The notes below the pieces were generated by a model, which had not been told where the DNA came from, did no database searches, and saw only the letters and a program-made list of their open reading frames with translations. The position numbers and the translations under genes were made by a program. DNA of 51,305 nucleotides, taken from the IMG/VR virus record IMGVR_UViG_3300030450_002582, positions 1 to 51,305 of that record; one strand, given 5' to 3'. Of the stretch, positions 10,101-19,352 are shown in pieces. Each line of letters opens with the position of its first letter. Positions within the stretch are counted from its first letter, which is position 1. The DNA is from a virus.

Positions 10101-13100
10101 TTTCGATATTTCATTTTTAATTGATTCTAAAATTTCCTTAGACATTTCATCTGTTAAGTTTCCAATGCTTATTTCATAATCTAAATAATCTCTAATACTT
10201 TGGTCATCAGATGCTACATCCATTATATCTTGACTAGCTTTAGCAATAACAAATGAAGGATTATTACTTCCAGATTTTACACCCACTACTGTTCTAGCAA
10301 ATCCATCTTGATCTGCATATTGAGAAAACTTTTTATCCCAATTTCTTACTAATGCTCCACTAAGTTCTGTGTAAGAAGGCTTTGAATAAAAAGATCCCTT
10401 CTCTTCACCTTTAAAAACATCAACAATATCTTTTAAATATATTCTACTATATTGAAAATATCCAAAATTCCAATCATAAGAATCATTATCGTAATCAAGG
10501 AAAGATACACCAGTAGTTCTTGGTAAATCTTTATTATTTCTTATGTCTTTACCATATTTAGGATGACCTCCTATTTTTGGTATAAGATTTTTAGAGTCTT
10601 TATTACTAATTTTTTTACCATCTTCAGTTAAATTAGCATACCAAAAAGAAGGTTTATTTACGGAATCTTGTCTATTAATTGGTTGATTTCTTACCCAAAA
10701 ATTCTTAACCATATTATTATCATTAATAGTTTCTGGTGTGTATTTATATTTTTTATTAAGAAAACCTAAGAAAGAATCATAATCATTTATGGAAACTTGA
10801 TCCATTAATTCAGCTGTTTGTTTTTGATCTAAAAATCCTTTTTCACTTGTAGATTCTAAAAATTTAAAAAACTTATCACCTACAAAGTCATAAGTATCAA
10901 ATGTCATATTGTTAGAAATTTCTTCAACATCGCTTATATCAGATATAGATAATCCTTCACGACTAATATCATGGCTGTCTTCAGACCCTTGATTGTCAAG
11001 AGCGTTAGATATATTTGAAACAACATTAAGGTCTGATATTTGAGCTTTTATTCTTCTACTTTTTATTCCACCAAGACCCATTAAGTCTATAATTTTTAAA
11101 GAATTATTATTACTTTTCATTTTACTAGCAATTGATGGATCTCTTTCAACAGCCCATTCATTTAATAATCTTTTAAGGGATTTTCTTTTTTCTAAATCTT
11201 CTATTACATTTAAGGAACGACTCATTGGGGGAACAAAATCTGCAATGTCAATTCCATATTGATCTTTAATAACTTTAAAAGCCCCATCTAAATATTGAAA
11301 TGCCTTAGACGGTTCCATATAATTGTCTATAACTTTTGGCAATCTAGATGTGTTTTCTATTATTTGTTCATTTATATCAGAAGAAACTTGATCTAATGGT
11401 GGTTCATTAATCCAAAATCTCATTTTATCTGGATAATAAATATTGCCATCTTTATCTGTTGCGGGTTGAGATGATACTCCATATTTAACAAATCCTTGTT
11501 TTACCCAAAAATCTTCTGAACCTGTTTTTGCTATAATTTCTATTTTGTCTCTATTTTTAGCTTTAAATAAATCTTTAAAAGCATTTACTATCTCAGTCCC
11601 AACCCCCTTATTCCTTAATTCTTCAGCAATTATAATAGTCCCAATTCTATGTGTAAATTCTGGGCCTGGGCCAGCTCTTTTTATTGTAACACCTTCCATT
11701 TTACTAAATTTTTCTATTTTCATTTCAGCTTCCATTTGAGGACTTACTTTAGGAGTCTTTGTAGGAGCTTTAGTTTTATCAGTAGTTTTTGGAGTGTCTT
11801 TTTCTTTTTTAATGCCTAATTCTTTTTCTAGTTTTAATATTGCTCTGTCAATAGATTCTAAGTTACCCTTATTTTTAGCAATAACTTTTCTTTGAGCCTT
11901 TAACCCTTTAAGTTTATTTCTTTTTTTAACTAAAGGATCTATGTCTTTTTTAACTGTTGATGGAGTTGGTTCTATAATTTTTTCTTCTTTAATTTTTTTT
12001 CTTTGTTCTTTCTCTTTTTTTCTTATCTTATTTGCTTTTTCAACAAAGTTTTCCTTAGTTATTCCTCTTTGAAGTAACATTGTTTTTACTTCTTCAATTG
12101 TTCCTTTAATTGTTCTAGATAAACCAGGCAACACATTACCAGTCTCTTCGTCTGTAATTCTATATTGATTATTATCATCTTTATAAATAAAATAATTACC
12201 TTCTGGATCCCAATCAAAATTAATATTTTTACCAGAAACACTTTTTAATTCATATTTACCTTTTGATAGTAAATTTACTTTCTTTTCCGAGTATCCTTTT
12301 TTATGTACAAGTTTTTTATCTGTTTTTTCTGCTTTAAGCTCTTTAATCGCATTTTCCATGTCTTCTATTATCAGACTTCTCACACTGTACCAAATTTTGC
12401 CTTTGCTTTCTATTTTTTCTCGCTTTTTTTGCCATTCCAATTCATTTTCCAAATGCTTTAAAGGGTTTTTTTCAAATTCTTTTAAATTCTTTTTATTTGC
12501 TTGTCTGCTTAACGACTGATGTGCAATTTGAGCTTCTTCTAATATATTATCTTCTGTTACTTCACCGCTTTTTAATTCATCTTTATACAAATCCCTAAAA
12601 TCTTCAATCAAATATTCTTTGGTTAGTTTAGCAGCATTAACAAGTTCATTTTTGTATTGTTTAACAATTGGAGATTCTGTTTCTATTGTAGATTCTGTAG
12701 TGGGTGATTCTTCTTTTCTAATAAATTTTTGAGTTTGTTGTTTTGCTTTAAACTCAGCAATGGCATCTTTTATTTCATTTATATTAAGAGTTGTTCCTCG
12801 GCTTTTACCCTCTTTCTTTTCTAAATCATACCAGCTCTGTAAATCTTTTTCCATGTATGCCAAAGGGTCTTTATCATATTCTTTTAATTGTTTTCCTAGG
12901 ACTCTTTTATAATTTTCTAACTGAGATTCTGTTTCTATCGTAGGATCAGTTTTTGATGGCATTACGCCTTTTTGCTTATCAATTGCTTGCTCAGTCTGTT
13001 TATCAATTTCTCTTTCAATTTGTTGGTCAACTTGTTTTTCAATAGACTTATCAACTTCACCAAAAACATGCCTATCTAATGAAGATTGAATTTGATTATT

Positions 13101-15329
13101 AATTGCATTATCTATATTAATATTGAATGTACTAGATAAATAATTTTTAGTAGACGTAGAAGTTGCTGATTCTCCAAGATTTTCAGATATTTCTGATTCA
13201 TATGCTTGAATTACACTATCTAATAAAGACTTATCTGTAATACTAATTTTTCTATTTTGTTTTTTAGTATTGCCTTTTGCTTTTTTACTTTCAATAGATA
13301 TTTTATTATCTAATATTGCTTGTATAATATTTGGATTATCTCCAAAAACTTTTAATAACTCTGGACTTAAAGATTCAACAGTTCCAATTAAATAATCATT
13401 TACGTCATTTAAAACATTATTATCTATTTTATTAATCTCATTTTGCCCAATACTTTTTATAGCTTCAGAAAATTTTTCAGCGGGCGTTGCCATGCCATAT
13501 GTATCTTGTTGTTTAATAAGAGAGGCTAATCGAGATTTAGTATCTTTAGTCCTATCAACATTAACTTTAACATCCATAAATGGATTTATTAATTCTCTAA
13601 AATAATTTTCAGCATTTAACAATGCATTAGTTTCTATTACTGGAGAATCCAATAACATAGACTCATTATCAAATCTCGCATTAGGAACTCCAGTTTCAAT
13701 ACCATAATTATCATTTAATATTCTATTCGCTTTATTGTCAAATTTATTCCATTTAAATGCTTGATGAACATAACCAGCAGTTGTTATTCCAGCTCCCATT
13801 AATGCTCCACCTACTACACTTTCATGCATTTCAGCTGGGTCAACTAAGGGATGAGAAGATGGATCTAATAATATAGAAGCTAAATTAGTTGTACCTTCAT
13901 CTTTATACCCAGCTTCACTCATGACTTGCCCACCATACTGAACATATTCTTGAAAACCTTCAGCAACTGGATCTCTTAATGGTCTGATAATATATCCACT
14001 TAATTTACCAATTTGTGTATTTTTTAAATTTCTTAAAGCTTGAACTCTCTCAGGTGTAGCAATATTTTTTGTATATAAATTTCTTAAAAATTTAGATTTA
14101 GCTGATGCATTTACAGCTGGGGCAAATTTTTTCATAATTCTACTCATTCCCCATCCTTCAGTAGCAACTGTAAATGCTATTTGAGTAGCACTAGAATAAG
14201 CAGCGTTAGATTTAGCAAGTTCTTCATCTCCAGTTTTATCTAAAGTCCATTGATATGCTTCATTATAAGCTCCAGTAGCAACTAATGGTACATGGCCAGC
14301 AGTTCCAATAAACGCAGCAGCTCCAGGCCCCAAAAATGATAAAGCAGCCAGAGATCCACCCATTATTGCAATTGATGGGACCATTGAAAAAACTGTATCA
14401 AGAAAATATTCGGGAGATTTAAATGACGTAAACCAATCAACTGGTTTTTGAGAAACATATTGACTATAGGCTTGAAATCTTAAATCTTTTTCTTGTCTTT
14501 TTTGTATTTTTTCAATATGATTTATTGAAGTTTCTTCAGCCCATTCATTTATTTCTATTAATGTATTTAAAAAACCTTGATTAACTTCTTTACGCAATCC
14601 TTTATTTTCTCTTTCTTGTTGCTCTTCTTTCCAATTATTTAATTCTATACCATATTTTTTAAGAGTTTCAAAATAATCTGGATTTTGTTCTCTTGCATAT
14701 GCATAATCTTCTTTTGTTGCTGGGCCAATAAAATCATCACCTGCAAATCCATAATCTTCAGAATCCTTATCCCAAACAAAATCTGGCCTTTTTGTTTTTT
14801 CAATTTTAATTTGATCTTCAGCCATTTTATTATAATTATCGCTAAAGAAATCTGATAATTGAGTTAATTTTTCATCATCTTTTTTTATAGCATCAATAAG
14901 CAATTCTGAAACAGTTGCTATTGCTTTAGGGACTCCACCACTATAATCTTCCATCATAGAACCAGAAAGATTCCATCTTTCAGAAATATTAAAATCTAAA
15001 TTATGGTAAGCTGATTTTTCTTTTAAAGGAGATAGGTCTGCAACATTATCTATAAGGTATTTTGCTCTCTCGGATCTATCTTGAAAATAATTAGCACCTT
15101 CATCTGTCCATTTGAAAGGAAATTGAGTTTCCATTTCATTAGTCTCTGGATTTGGTACTCTTTCATATTGAGTAATATCATATTCTCCAGCTTTCTCCCA
15201 GAGAATGGGCATATTTTTTTCTATATCATCCGCTAATTCATCTAATCCCTTCATTCCTTCTGGGATTATGGGTTCTTCGTCTAGGTTATCTGTTGAAGCT
15301 AGCCAAGCTGGTGCTAATAATTGAGGCAT
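7137..15329 (-). CDS. Giant multi-domain virion protein, putative two-barrel RNA polymerase (2730 aa)
   Basis: Order of features: acidic N-terminus; Gly/Ala-rich hydrophobic stretch at about residues 310-395, membrane-like; charged coiled-coil region at about 750-790; two ~50-residue repeats near 813-863 and 950-1003; a GNAT-like domain at about 1195-1310 (R-N-K-G-V-G, then F-W-V-K-Q-G-F); a long beta-rich region; then G-R-W-P (R near 2173), L-H-P (near 2202) and ADHDGDN (DxDGD at 2213-2217), and AVDNAK near 2378. The R-x-P / H-P / DxDGD series matches, from memory, the catalytic barrel of RNA polymerase beta' (NRAP, LHP, NADFDGD), with Phe replaced by His. Those aspartates chelate the catalytic magnesium. 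crAss-like phages package a comparable giant enzyme. It lies among ejection-protein genes, with AAGGA before its ATG. The beta-like barrel is not clearly identified; K-I-P-K-Q-Q-G-H-N-S near 1982 is a candidate. Confidence 0.72.
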   Translation of the reverse strand: MPQLLAPAWLASTDNLDEEPIIPEGMKGLDELADDIEKNMPILWEKAGEYDITQYERVPNPETNEMETQFPFKWTDEGANYFQDRSERAKYLIDNVADLSPLKEKSAYHNLDFNISERWNLSGSMMEDYSGGVPKAIATVSELLIDAIKKDDEKLTQLSDFFSDNYNKMAEDQIKIEKTKRPDFVWDKDSEDYGFAGDDFIGPATKEDYAYAREQNPDYFETLKKYGIELNNWKEEQQERENKGLRKEVNQGFLNTLIEINEWAEETSINHIEKIQKRQEKDLRFQAYSQYVSQKPVDWFTSFKSPEYFLDTVFSMVPSIAIMGGSLAALSFLGPGAAAFIGTAGHVPLVATGAYNEAYQWTLDKTGDEELAKSNAAYSSATQIAFTVATEGWGMSRIMKKFAPAVNASAKSKFLRNLYTKNIATPERVQALRNLKNTQIGKLSGYIIRPLRDPVAEGFQEYVQYGGQVMSEAGYKDEGTTNLASILLDPSSHPLVDPAEMHESVVGGALMGAGITTAGYVHQAFKWNKFDNKANRILNDNYGIETGVPNARFDNESMLLDSPVIETNALLNAENYFRELINPFMDVKVNVDRTKDTKSRLASLIKQQDTYGMATPAEKFSEAIKSIGQNEINKIDNNVLNDVNDYLIGTVESLSPELLKVFGDNPNIIQAILDNKISIESKKAKGNTKKQNRKISITDKSLLDSVIQAYESEISENLGESATSTSTKNYLSSTFNINIDNAINNQIQSSLDRHVFGEVDKSIEKQVDQQIEREIDKQTEQAIDKQKGVMPSKTDPTIETESQLENYKRVLGKQLKEYDKDPLAYMEKDLQSWYDLEKKEGKSRGTTLNINEIKDAIAEFKAKQQTQKFIRKEESPTTESTIETESPIVKQYKNELVNAAKLTKEYLIEDFRDLYKDELKSGEVTEDNILEEAQIAHQSLSRQANKKNLKEFEKNPLKHLENELEWQKKREKIESKGKIWYSVRSLIIEDMENAIKELKAEKTDKKLVHKKGYSEKKVNLLSKGKYELKSVSGKNINFDWDPEGNYFIYKDDNNQYRITDEETGNVLPGLSRTIKGTIEEVKTMLLQRGITKENFVEKANKIRKKEKEQRKKIKEEKIIEPTPSTVKKDIDPLVKKRNKLKGLKAQRKVIAKNKGNLESIDRAILKLEKELGIKKEKDTPKTTDKTKAPTKTPKVSPQMEAEMKIEKFSKMEGVTIKRAGPGPEFTHRIGTIIIAEELRNKGVGTEIVNAFKDLFKAKNRDKIEIIAKTGSEDFWVKQGFVKYGVSSQPATDKDGNIYYPDKMRFWINEPPLDQVSSDINEQIIENTSRLPKVIDNYMEPSKAFQYLDGAFKVIKDQYGIDIADFVPPMSRSLNVIEDLEKRKSLKRLLNEWAVERDPSIASKMKSNNNSLKIIDLMGLGGIKSRRIKAQISDLNVVSNISNALDNQGSEDSHDISREGLSISDISDVEEISNNMTFDTYDFVGDKFFKFLESTSEKGFLDQKQTAELMDQVSINDYDSFLGFLNKKYKYTPETINDNNMVKNFWVRNQPINRQDSVNKPSFWYANLTEDGKKISNKDSKNLIPKIGGHPKYGKDIRNNKDLPRTTGVSFLDYDNDSYDWNFGYFQYSRIYLKDIVDVFKGEEKGSFYSKPSYTELSGALVRNWDKKFSQYADQDGFARTVVGVKSGSNNPSFVIAKASQDIMDVASDDQSIRDYLDYEISIGNLTDEMSKEILESIKNEISKGNKYSAAQHILSHEVLKRWRGRDYLMRSPLASHHSRRLAIDDGDGIVAIGTGDYTIKIVDQSKVFVSKGIPNSTSATKKQPLSSYVGGLENKNHSDGSLWVESEYLDQTAEAIGRVPNSPNSSKLREIKTRIRFISKNDEFGNKHYKEGTQEIEGTHYLALKHNEFVPEEDIYITDENDNVIVYTANVNGNIRIFDSEDNRITMFGTLDEAKEPDGGSGSFKLNNRISTDILTLPEESRRIVKIPKQQGHNSAAFPWSWLSHLHNPEFDKLRNLFSTKMNAIAKMNMDVLFSTRNNSQTMRSLMGQMKSDGLSIMSEVDRLLEPSPGQMISDGFMHPHIITGMSESIKNRMLKENSYGGRRRGLGSYPVLKSDLARNIVKKEDGVVISADDVTMLRFLQNLLNVDGTGNELINNINEALRSRKEYLMVGRWPVYAPSAVFLAKIEKVMPKGHGAVAWLHPESIVGKMQADHDGDNGFLLAPYFGDNYQDKSIIKAMQSDSIKKAFENMDSFVRLEYFKKKDKKYKLTKKADMYTISGKLGKGINSQGILMNSVSFLEDMYFKGFKAEVGGQTIVPKNPDKETEIMNYAQLNDDITQEMLDKAKMGTLVHKDGSKWESGDKYLKTTPIKQLHILLQSAVDNAKEFLLADWGYNGYKFVIPKMFTQENGSPIGLKQVSTMTSLIRKELMHNQARRGVSNVDNNSQDIESMFALSKDMHEMTNMSGVEQGEIIRNKANGRRLRYGERSRLYKDTMEIDKIIFNNKNTPLEQLLSIPHQSLLDYESLNPNDKVHNHPLGYHPNRITRGIVQTQKDLYTIQKETQRWYPETKEFSKDKEVARRFINESTREFYNIMMDAVSHQDKTKSLITSSGYPYQEELIKYIEKWKFKGDKKKGLPSWDKMSEEQKAYSTLRFLRGVLTLDGKNNVSRNRDVEKLLPMPLMHQGVYTEFMNRFGPNLREASNERITLKSQSRYEDINDKTIEQLLKDCP

Positions 15330-15374
15330 AATCGCAATCCTTAATTAATTTAATATTTCGGTTACGATTTTTTA

Positions 15375-17135
15375 TTATTCTAGCCATTGTGTACTCTCTC
15401 CAGTTATACCACTTTTATCATCTATGCCATATTCTTTTCCAGCTTTTAAAATTCGGTCGTAACCATAATCCGGCCCAAATTTTTGCATAGCTTCTATATC
15501 AGCATCATATAATCTACCATATAATTTTAAAAATTGTTGGTATGCGTCTTGTGCATTTTTATCTTTGTCACTTCCCCAACTATAACCTTCAAAATCTAAT
15601 TCTACACTTGCGTTTGATAACATTTTATATAATTCATCAGCTTTTGAAACTTTATCCGCAGTAGATAAATTCTTATTCTTTATATTTTCTATATCTCGAA
15701 GTAACTTTTTTATTTTATTTTTTTCTCTATCATCAAAAGGATCTAAATTACTTGTTGAAACAAACTTATTTAATTCATTAAATACTGCATTTTTATACTC
15801 AATCATATTTGATTTGCTATCTAAACTAAACTTAGAAAATTTATTAGCTACATCAAAATCTACATTATCATAATCACTAGCTAATGGAAAAGTTATATTC
15901 TTCCCTTTTGAATCTCTACCATAATCCCTTAAAGTTTCAGCTATTGTTTCTATTTTTCCTTCAAGAGAATTTTCTAAATCACTTTTTGATTTTCTAAAAG
16001 CTACTTCTTTTGATTTAGCTTCAGCTTTTAAACCTCTTTCATACTCACTAACGTCTCTTAAATTAGCAGATGTAAATTTATTATATTGTTTTATACCTTC
16101 TTTAATAAGTTTAAGATTATCATCTCTTATTCCTTGATCTATGTATGATTTAGATTCTTCTAGGAGAACTGAAGATTCCCTTGAAAACGGAACTATTCTT
16201 TCTACATCTGATTCTATGGCATCAATTGAATTTAAAATAGTAAAAGCTGTTTGAAAATTATTTGCTTCTTCTTCCATTTTATCTAAATCTTTTTGAATAA
16301 CATTATTATCTATAAATTGACTTTTTTCCCATAAATCTTCTCTTGTATCACTAAGAACTTGAATAGACAATTCACCAAATTGATCTGGATTTTTTTTAAT
16401 ATCATCTAATTCTTGAGCAAAATCAAAAAGACTCTTGTCATATTCATTTTGTGCATTAGCATAGCTTATTCTTGTTTCAACCATTCCTATATAAGAATCA
16501 AGTTTGTCTAAAGCATCTGAATTTACAAAATCATTTTTTTCTTTTCTTAAATATTGTGATAATGTTCCAAATTTATTTATAAAATCTTGATTATTAACAT
16601 CAATTAAAAAGTTTCCTTCTTTATCTTTTGGGGTATAAAAACTCGCTAAATCATTTTTTGCATTTCCTAAATCACCAAGAACACCTTCTAAATATGGAAC
16701 ATAACTAGCAAATTGTTCATCTTTTTGAAGGACTTCTTGCATTGTGCCTGTAAATCCCCCAACTCTCGTTTCCCCATATTTTTCTGTCTGAGCATCTATT
16801 ACTTTCCCATGATGATTTTCTAAAGAATTAATGTAAGATTCATAAACAAGAAGCTCTGATGGATCAATTTTATTAAGATTGCCTTTAAGTGATGTAATTT
16901 CTTCTTGAATTTTACTAGGGTCATCTAATGTTAAAGTAGATTGAACATTGATTTCAGCAGCCTTTAATAAAGATCTTTTATTATCTATATCTTCTTGTCT
17001 TGCTTGAGTAAAAAAATCATTTACTGCATTTCTAGTAACTCCACTTACAAGTTGTTGCAAAGCTACATCTATGTAACTTTCGCCCATATTTAATTCACCA
17101 AATTCTCTAGAAGATATTCCTTTATAATTTGCCAT
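15375..17135 (-). CDS. Helical structural / internal virion protein (586 aa)
   Basis: Soluble, strongly charged protein with long stretches of helical, coiled-coil character (many E/K/D/L/I) and no membrane segment or recognisable enzyme motif. It is directly upstream in the transcript of the 2730-residue gene and follows two other probable internal virion proteins. Podoviruses place several such core or ejection proteins together after the tail genes. I do not recognise a family; ejected core protein is the reasonable guess from position and composition. Confidence 0.7.
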   Translation of the reverse strand: MANYKGISSREFGELNMGESYIDVALQQLVSGVTRNAVNDFFTQARQEDIDNKRSLLKAAEINVQSTLTLDDPSKIQEEITSLKGNLNKIDPSELLVYESYINSLENHHGKVIDAQTEKYGETRVGGFTGTMQEVLQKDEQFASYVPYLEGVLGDLGNAKNDLASFYTPKDKEGNFLIDVNNQDFINKFGTLSQYLRKEKNDFVNSDALDKLDSYIGMVETRISYANAQNEYDKSLFDFAQELDDIKKNPDQFGELSIQVLSDTREDLWEKSQFIDNNVIQKDLDKMEEEANNFQTAFTILNSIDAIESDVERIVPFSRESSVLLEESKSYIDQGIRDDNLKLIKEGIKQYNKFTSANLRDVSEYERGLKAEAKSKEVAFRKSKSDLENSLEGKIETIAETLRDYGRDSKGKNITFPLASDYDNVDFDVANKFSKFSLDSKSNMIEYKNAVFNELNKFVSTSNLDPFDDREKNKIKKLLRDIENIKNKNLSTADKVSKADELYKMLSNASVELDFEGYSWGSDKDKNAQDAYQQFLKLYGRLYDADIEAMQKFGPDYGYDRILKAGKEYGIDDKSGITGESTQWLE

Positions 17136-17137
17136 AT

Positions 17138-17812
17138 TTATTCATTATTTTGTTCCAAAAACATCATAAATTCCCAAAAATCTTCTTCATATTTCTTTTG
17201 TTCTTTATTTATTTTTTGTTCTTGGTCTAGTTGAGATAATTCACTTTTTAAATCTAAATCAGAAACAGTTTGTTCAAATTTAGAAAAAGCTTCATTTTGT
17301 TTTGCTTCAAGGGTATCAATTTGCCCTTCATATTGCCCGATAACAGCTGATTTTGTTCTATCTGATATATTAGACCTTTTCCCTAGACCAGCAGAAGCTA
17401 TGGTTTGCCCTTGTTGAAAAGATTGGTACATATTAGCTTGAGAAGATAAAGCAGCTTCTTCAGATTGTTTTTGCAAAGCTTCTACTCCCATTTCATACAT
17501 TGATGAAGCAGTTCTTTGTTGACCAGTAATTGCCTTTCTCTCTAGAATGCCTTCTTTTTTAATTTGTGTTTCCGCTGATCCGTCGTAAGATGGAGCATAC
17601 ATTTCATACTTACCAGCATCTACTCCCATTCTATTTAATATAGTGCTCATATTTTCATTTAATAAATCATCTAATGAAGGAAGATATTCGCCTTGATTTA
17701 TTTTATATACAGGTAGTGGAGCTCTATGGCTTACCGGCCTACCTAAATCATCACCCCTAAATTGTTCATCTTCATGACTTCCAGCGTATTGTATTATTGG
17801 GTCTCTAGCCAT
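17138..17812 (-). CDS. Putative internal virion protein (224 aa)
   Basis: 224 residues. The first 60 are polar with several prolines, while residues 90-224 are Gln/Glu/Ser/Lys-rich and predicted helical (S-Q-A-N-M-Y-Q-S-F-Q-Q-G-Q, then coiled-coil to the acidic, Asn-ended C-terminus). Gln/Ala-rich helices are typical of core or ejection proteins of podoviruses. It is separated by 2 bases from the next gene and 9 from the previous one, inside the ejection-protein series. No family recognised. Confidence 0.65.
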   Translation of the reverse strand: MARDPIIQYAGSHEDEQFRGDDLGRPVSHRAPLPVYKINQGEYLPSLDDLLNENMSTILNRMGVDAGKYEMYAPSYDGSAETQIKKEGILERKAITGQQRTASSMYEMGVEALQKQSEEAALSSQANMYQSFQQGQTIASAGLGKRSNISDRTKSAVIGQYEGQIDTLEAKQNEAFSKFEQTVSDLDLKSELSQLDQEQKINKEQKKYEEDFWEFMMFLEQNNE

Positions 17813-17821
17813 CTAAATATC

Positions 17822-18652
17822 CTAAATAAAACTTTGCTGATTTTTATCTTCTTCAGGACTAAATAAATAATCCATTCCTTTTTGAACTCCGTAATCAATT
17901 ACAGATTTTTTAAGATAATCTTGAGTTCCTTGAAGTAAATTTTCATTAGAAAGAGATCCGAAAAGACTTGTAGTGGACTTAGGTTCTGAAAAACCAATTC
18001 CAGTTATATTTCCTTGAGAATAAGTTGATGATAAAGAACTATCAACTCCCGAAAAAGATGGAGTTACATCAACTGATATTCCTGCTTTATCAGGCCCCCA
18101 TCCGCCAGAAGGTTCTATTAATTTTTCAGTAAAAGAAGTATCAGTCATACCTCCACCTCCAACCATATCTGGAGAAGATGTAGGAGTTGTAGAAGTCACT
18201 TTACTTGCATCACCAAAAAGTGAAGATCCTTTCATGTAAGCTGATCCACCTGCAAGCAATCCAGAAACGGCAGCTCCTTTAAAAATATCGATAGTAATAT
18301 CCCTGTCGTATTCTTTCATGGATTCAGTATAATCTTCAGCAGTGCCTTTGTAAAATTTATCAGTTTTAATAGATTTTGTTTCGCCTTGAGCTGCTTCAGT
18401 AATTTCTTTAGCTAAAATTCCCCCAGCTAATGCAGAAGCAGCCGTTGTCGCTCCAACAGCTAAAGAACCTCCAGCAGTCATAGGAGCAAGAACCAATCCT
18501 CCAACTATAGATCCAACAGCAACACCAAGGGTAGACCACATGCTTTTATTTTTTAACTTTGAACCTTCTTTTGCAGTTTGTTTTTCTATATCCTTTTGGG
18601 CTTTACTAACATCCCTTTGAAGCATATATCTTTTTTGGGCTTCACTTGCCAT
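17822..18652 (-). CDS. Gly/Ala-rich membrane-active internal virion protein (276 aa)
   Basis: A basic helical N-terminus (residues 1-40) precedes a Gly/Ala/Val stretch at about 40-85 (V-G-S-I-V-G-G-L-V-L-A-P and A-S-A-L-A-G-G-I-L-A) and a second at about 128-145 (G-A-A-V-S-G-L-L-A-G-G-S-A). The C-terminal half is Ser/Thr/Gly-rich. Small-residue-rich membrane segments of this type are seen in phage ejection proteins that form a trans-envelope channel. Its position after the tail genes supports that role, but no specific homologue is recognised. Confidence 0.65.
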   Translation of the reverse strand: MASEAQKRYMLQRDVSKAQKDIEKQTAKEGSKLKNKSMWSTLGVAVGSIVGGLVLAPMTAGGSLAVGATTAASALAGGILAKEITEAAQGETKSIKTDKFYKGTAEDYTESMKEYDRDITIDIFKGAAVSGLLAGGSAYMKGSSLFGDASKVTSTTPTSSPDMVGGGGMTDTSFTEKLIEPSGGWGPDKAGISVDVTPSFSGVDSSLSSTYSQGNITGIGFSEPKSTTSLFGSLSNENLLQGTQDYLKKSVIDYGVQKGMDYLFSPEEDKNQQSFI

Positions 18653-18705
18653 AACAAAAACTCCAGATTTTACTTGAATTTAACAACATTAAATTAATTT
18701 ATCAA

Positions 18706-19350
18706 TTAATAAAGATCATACGATACATAAAAAACAGCACAAGTATATTGATTTCCAGTTATATCATCAGCGTCTGCATCTATTTTTAAATAAATATAAG
18801 TATCATCGTAATAAGTTTCAAATTCTCTATCTATATCAGCTTCATCTTGGATATTTGCAGCTCCTGCTATAAAAGAATTATTTGGAATACTTCCACTTGC
18901 TACATTAGATGTAAGATCGCTTGCCATATTCATACTTACACAAACTATTCTTTTTTTACCATTTATAACACCATGTTCAATATCTATTTTATTATCTTTA
19001 GCTGGTGTAGTCCCAGTAAAAAAACGCCATTGTAAATCATTAATTGACCCTCTTGTTTTAAGATTTTTAAAATCAGCAGAACCTTTTTTATCTATTTTAA
19101 ATCCATTAAAATTTCTTTTATAATTACTTGTTTTTAATTCATTACCATCTTTTCTAATAATTCTTTTTTTAATATCGGGTTTAACTCTTTCAGATTCTTT
19201 AACCCATTTTAATGTATAAATTTCATTATTATGCTTTAAATAACTTAAAAGATTTTTACCAGATGCATGAGTAATCATATCTCCATTATTCATTGTTTTA
19301 ATATTTGCTGGTTGATTACTTAATATATTATCTATTTTACCTTGAGACAT
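18706..19350 (-). CDS. Tail-associated structural protein (214 aa), unknown
   Basis: 214 residues. The N-terminal half is Asn/Lys-rich; the C-terminal half (about 105-214) is beta-rich and includes I-D-I-E-H-G-V-I-N-G-K-K-R-I-V and a closing Y-Y-D-D-T-Y-I-Y-L-K-I-D-A-D-A-D. This composition is common for tail appendage or fibre-like proteins. It begins 2 bases after the tail nozzle gene, so the two are co-translated. No family recognised. Confidence 0.6.
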   Translation of the reverse strand: MSQGKIDNILSNQPANIKTMNNGDMITHASGKNLLSYLKHNNEIYTLKWVKESERVKPDIKKRIIRKDGNELKTSNYKRNFNGFKIDKKGSADFKNLKTRGSINDLQWRFFTGTTPAKDNKIDIEHGVINGKKRIVCVSMNMASDLTSNVASGSIPNNSFIAGAANIQDEADIDREFETYYDDTYIYLKIDADADDITGNQYTCAVFYVSYDLY

Positions 19351-19352
19351 TA

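Noticed and set aside
7137-15329. N4-type (T7-like single-subunit) virion RNA polymerase.
   Set aside because: No T7-family motifs (such as D-x-x-G-R or the K/Y O-helix signature) were noticed, whereas DxDGD with upstream HP and RxP fits the two-barrel class.
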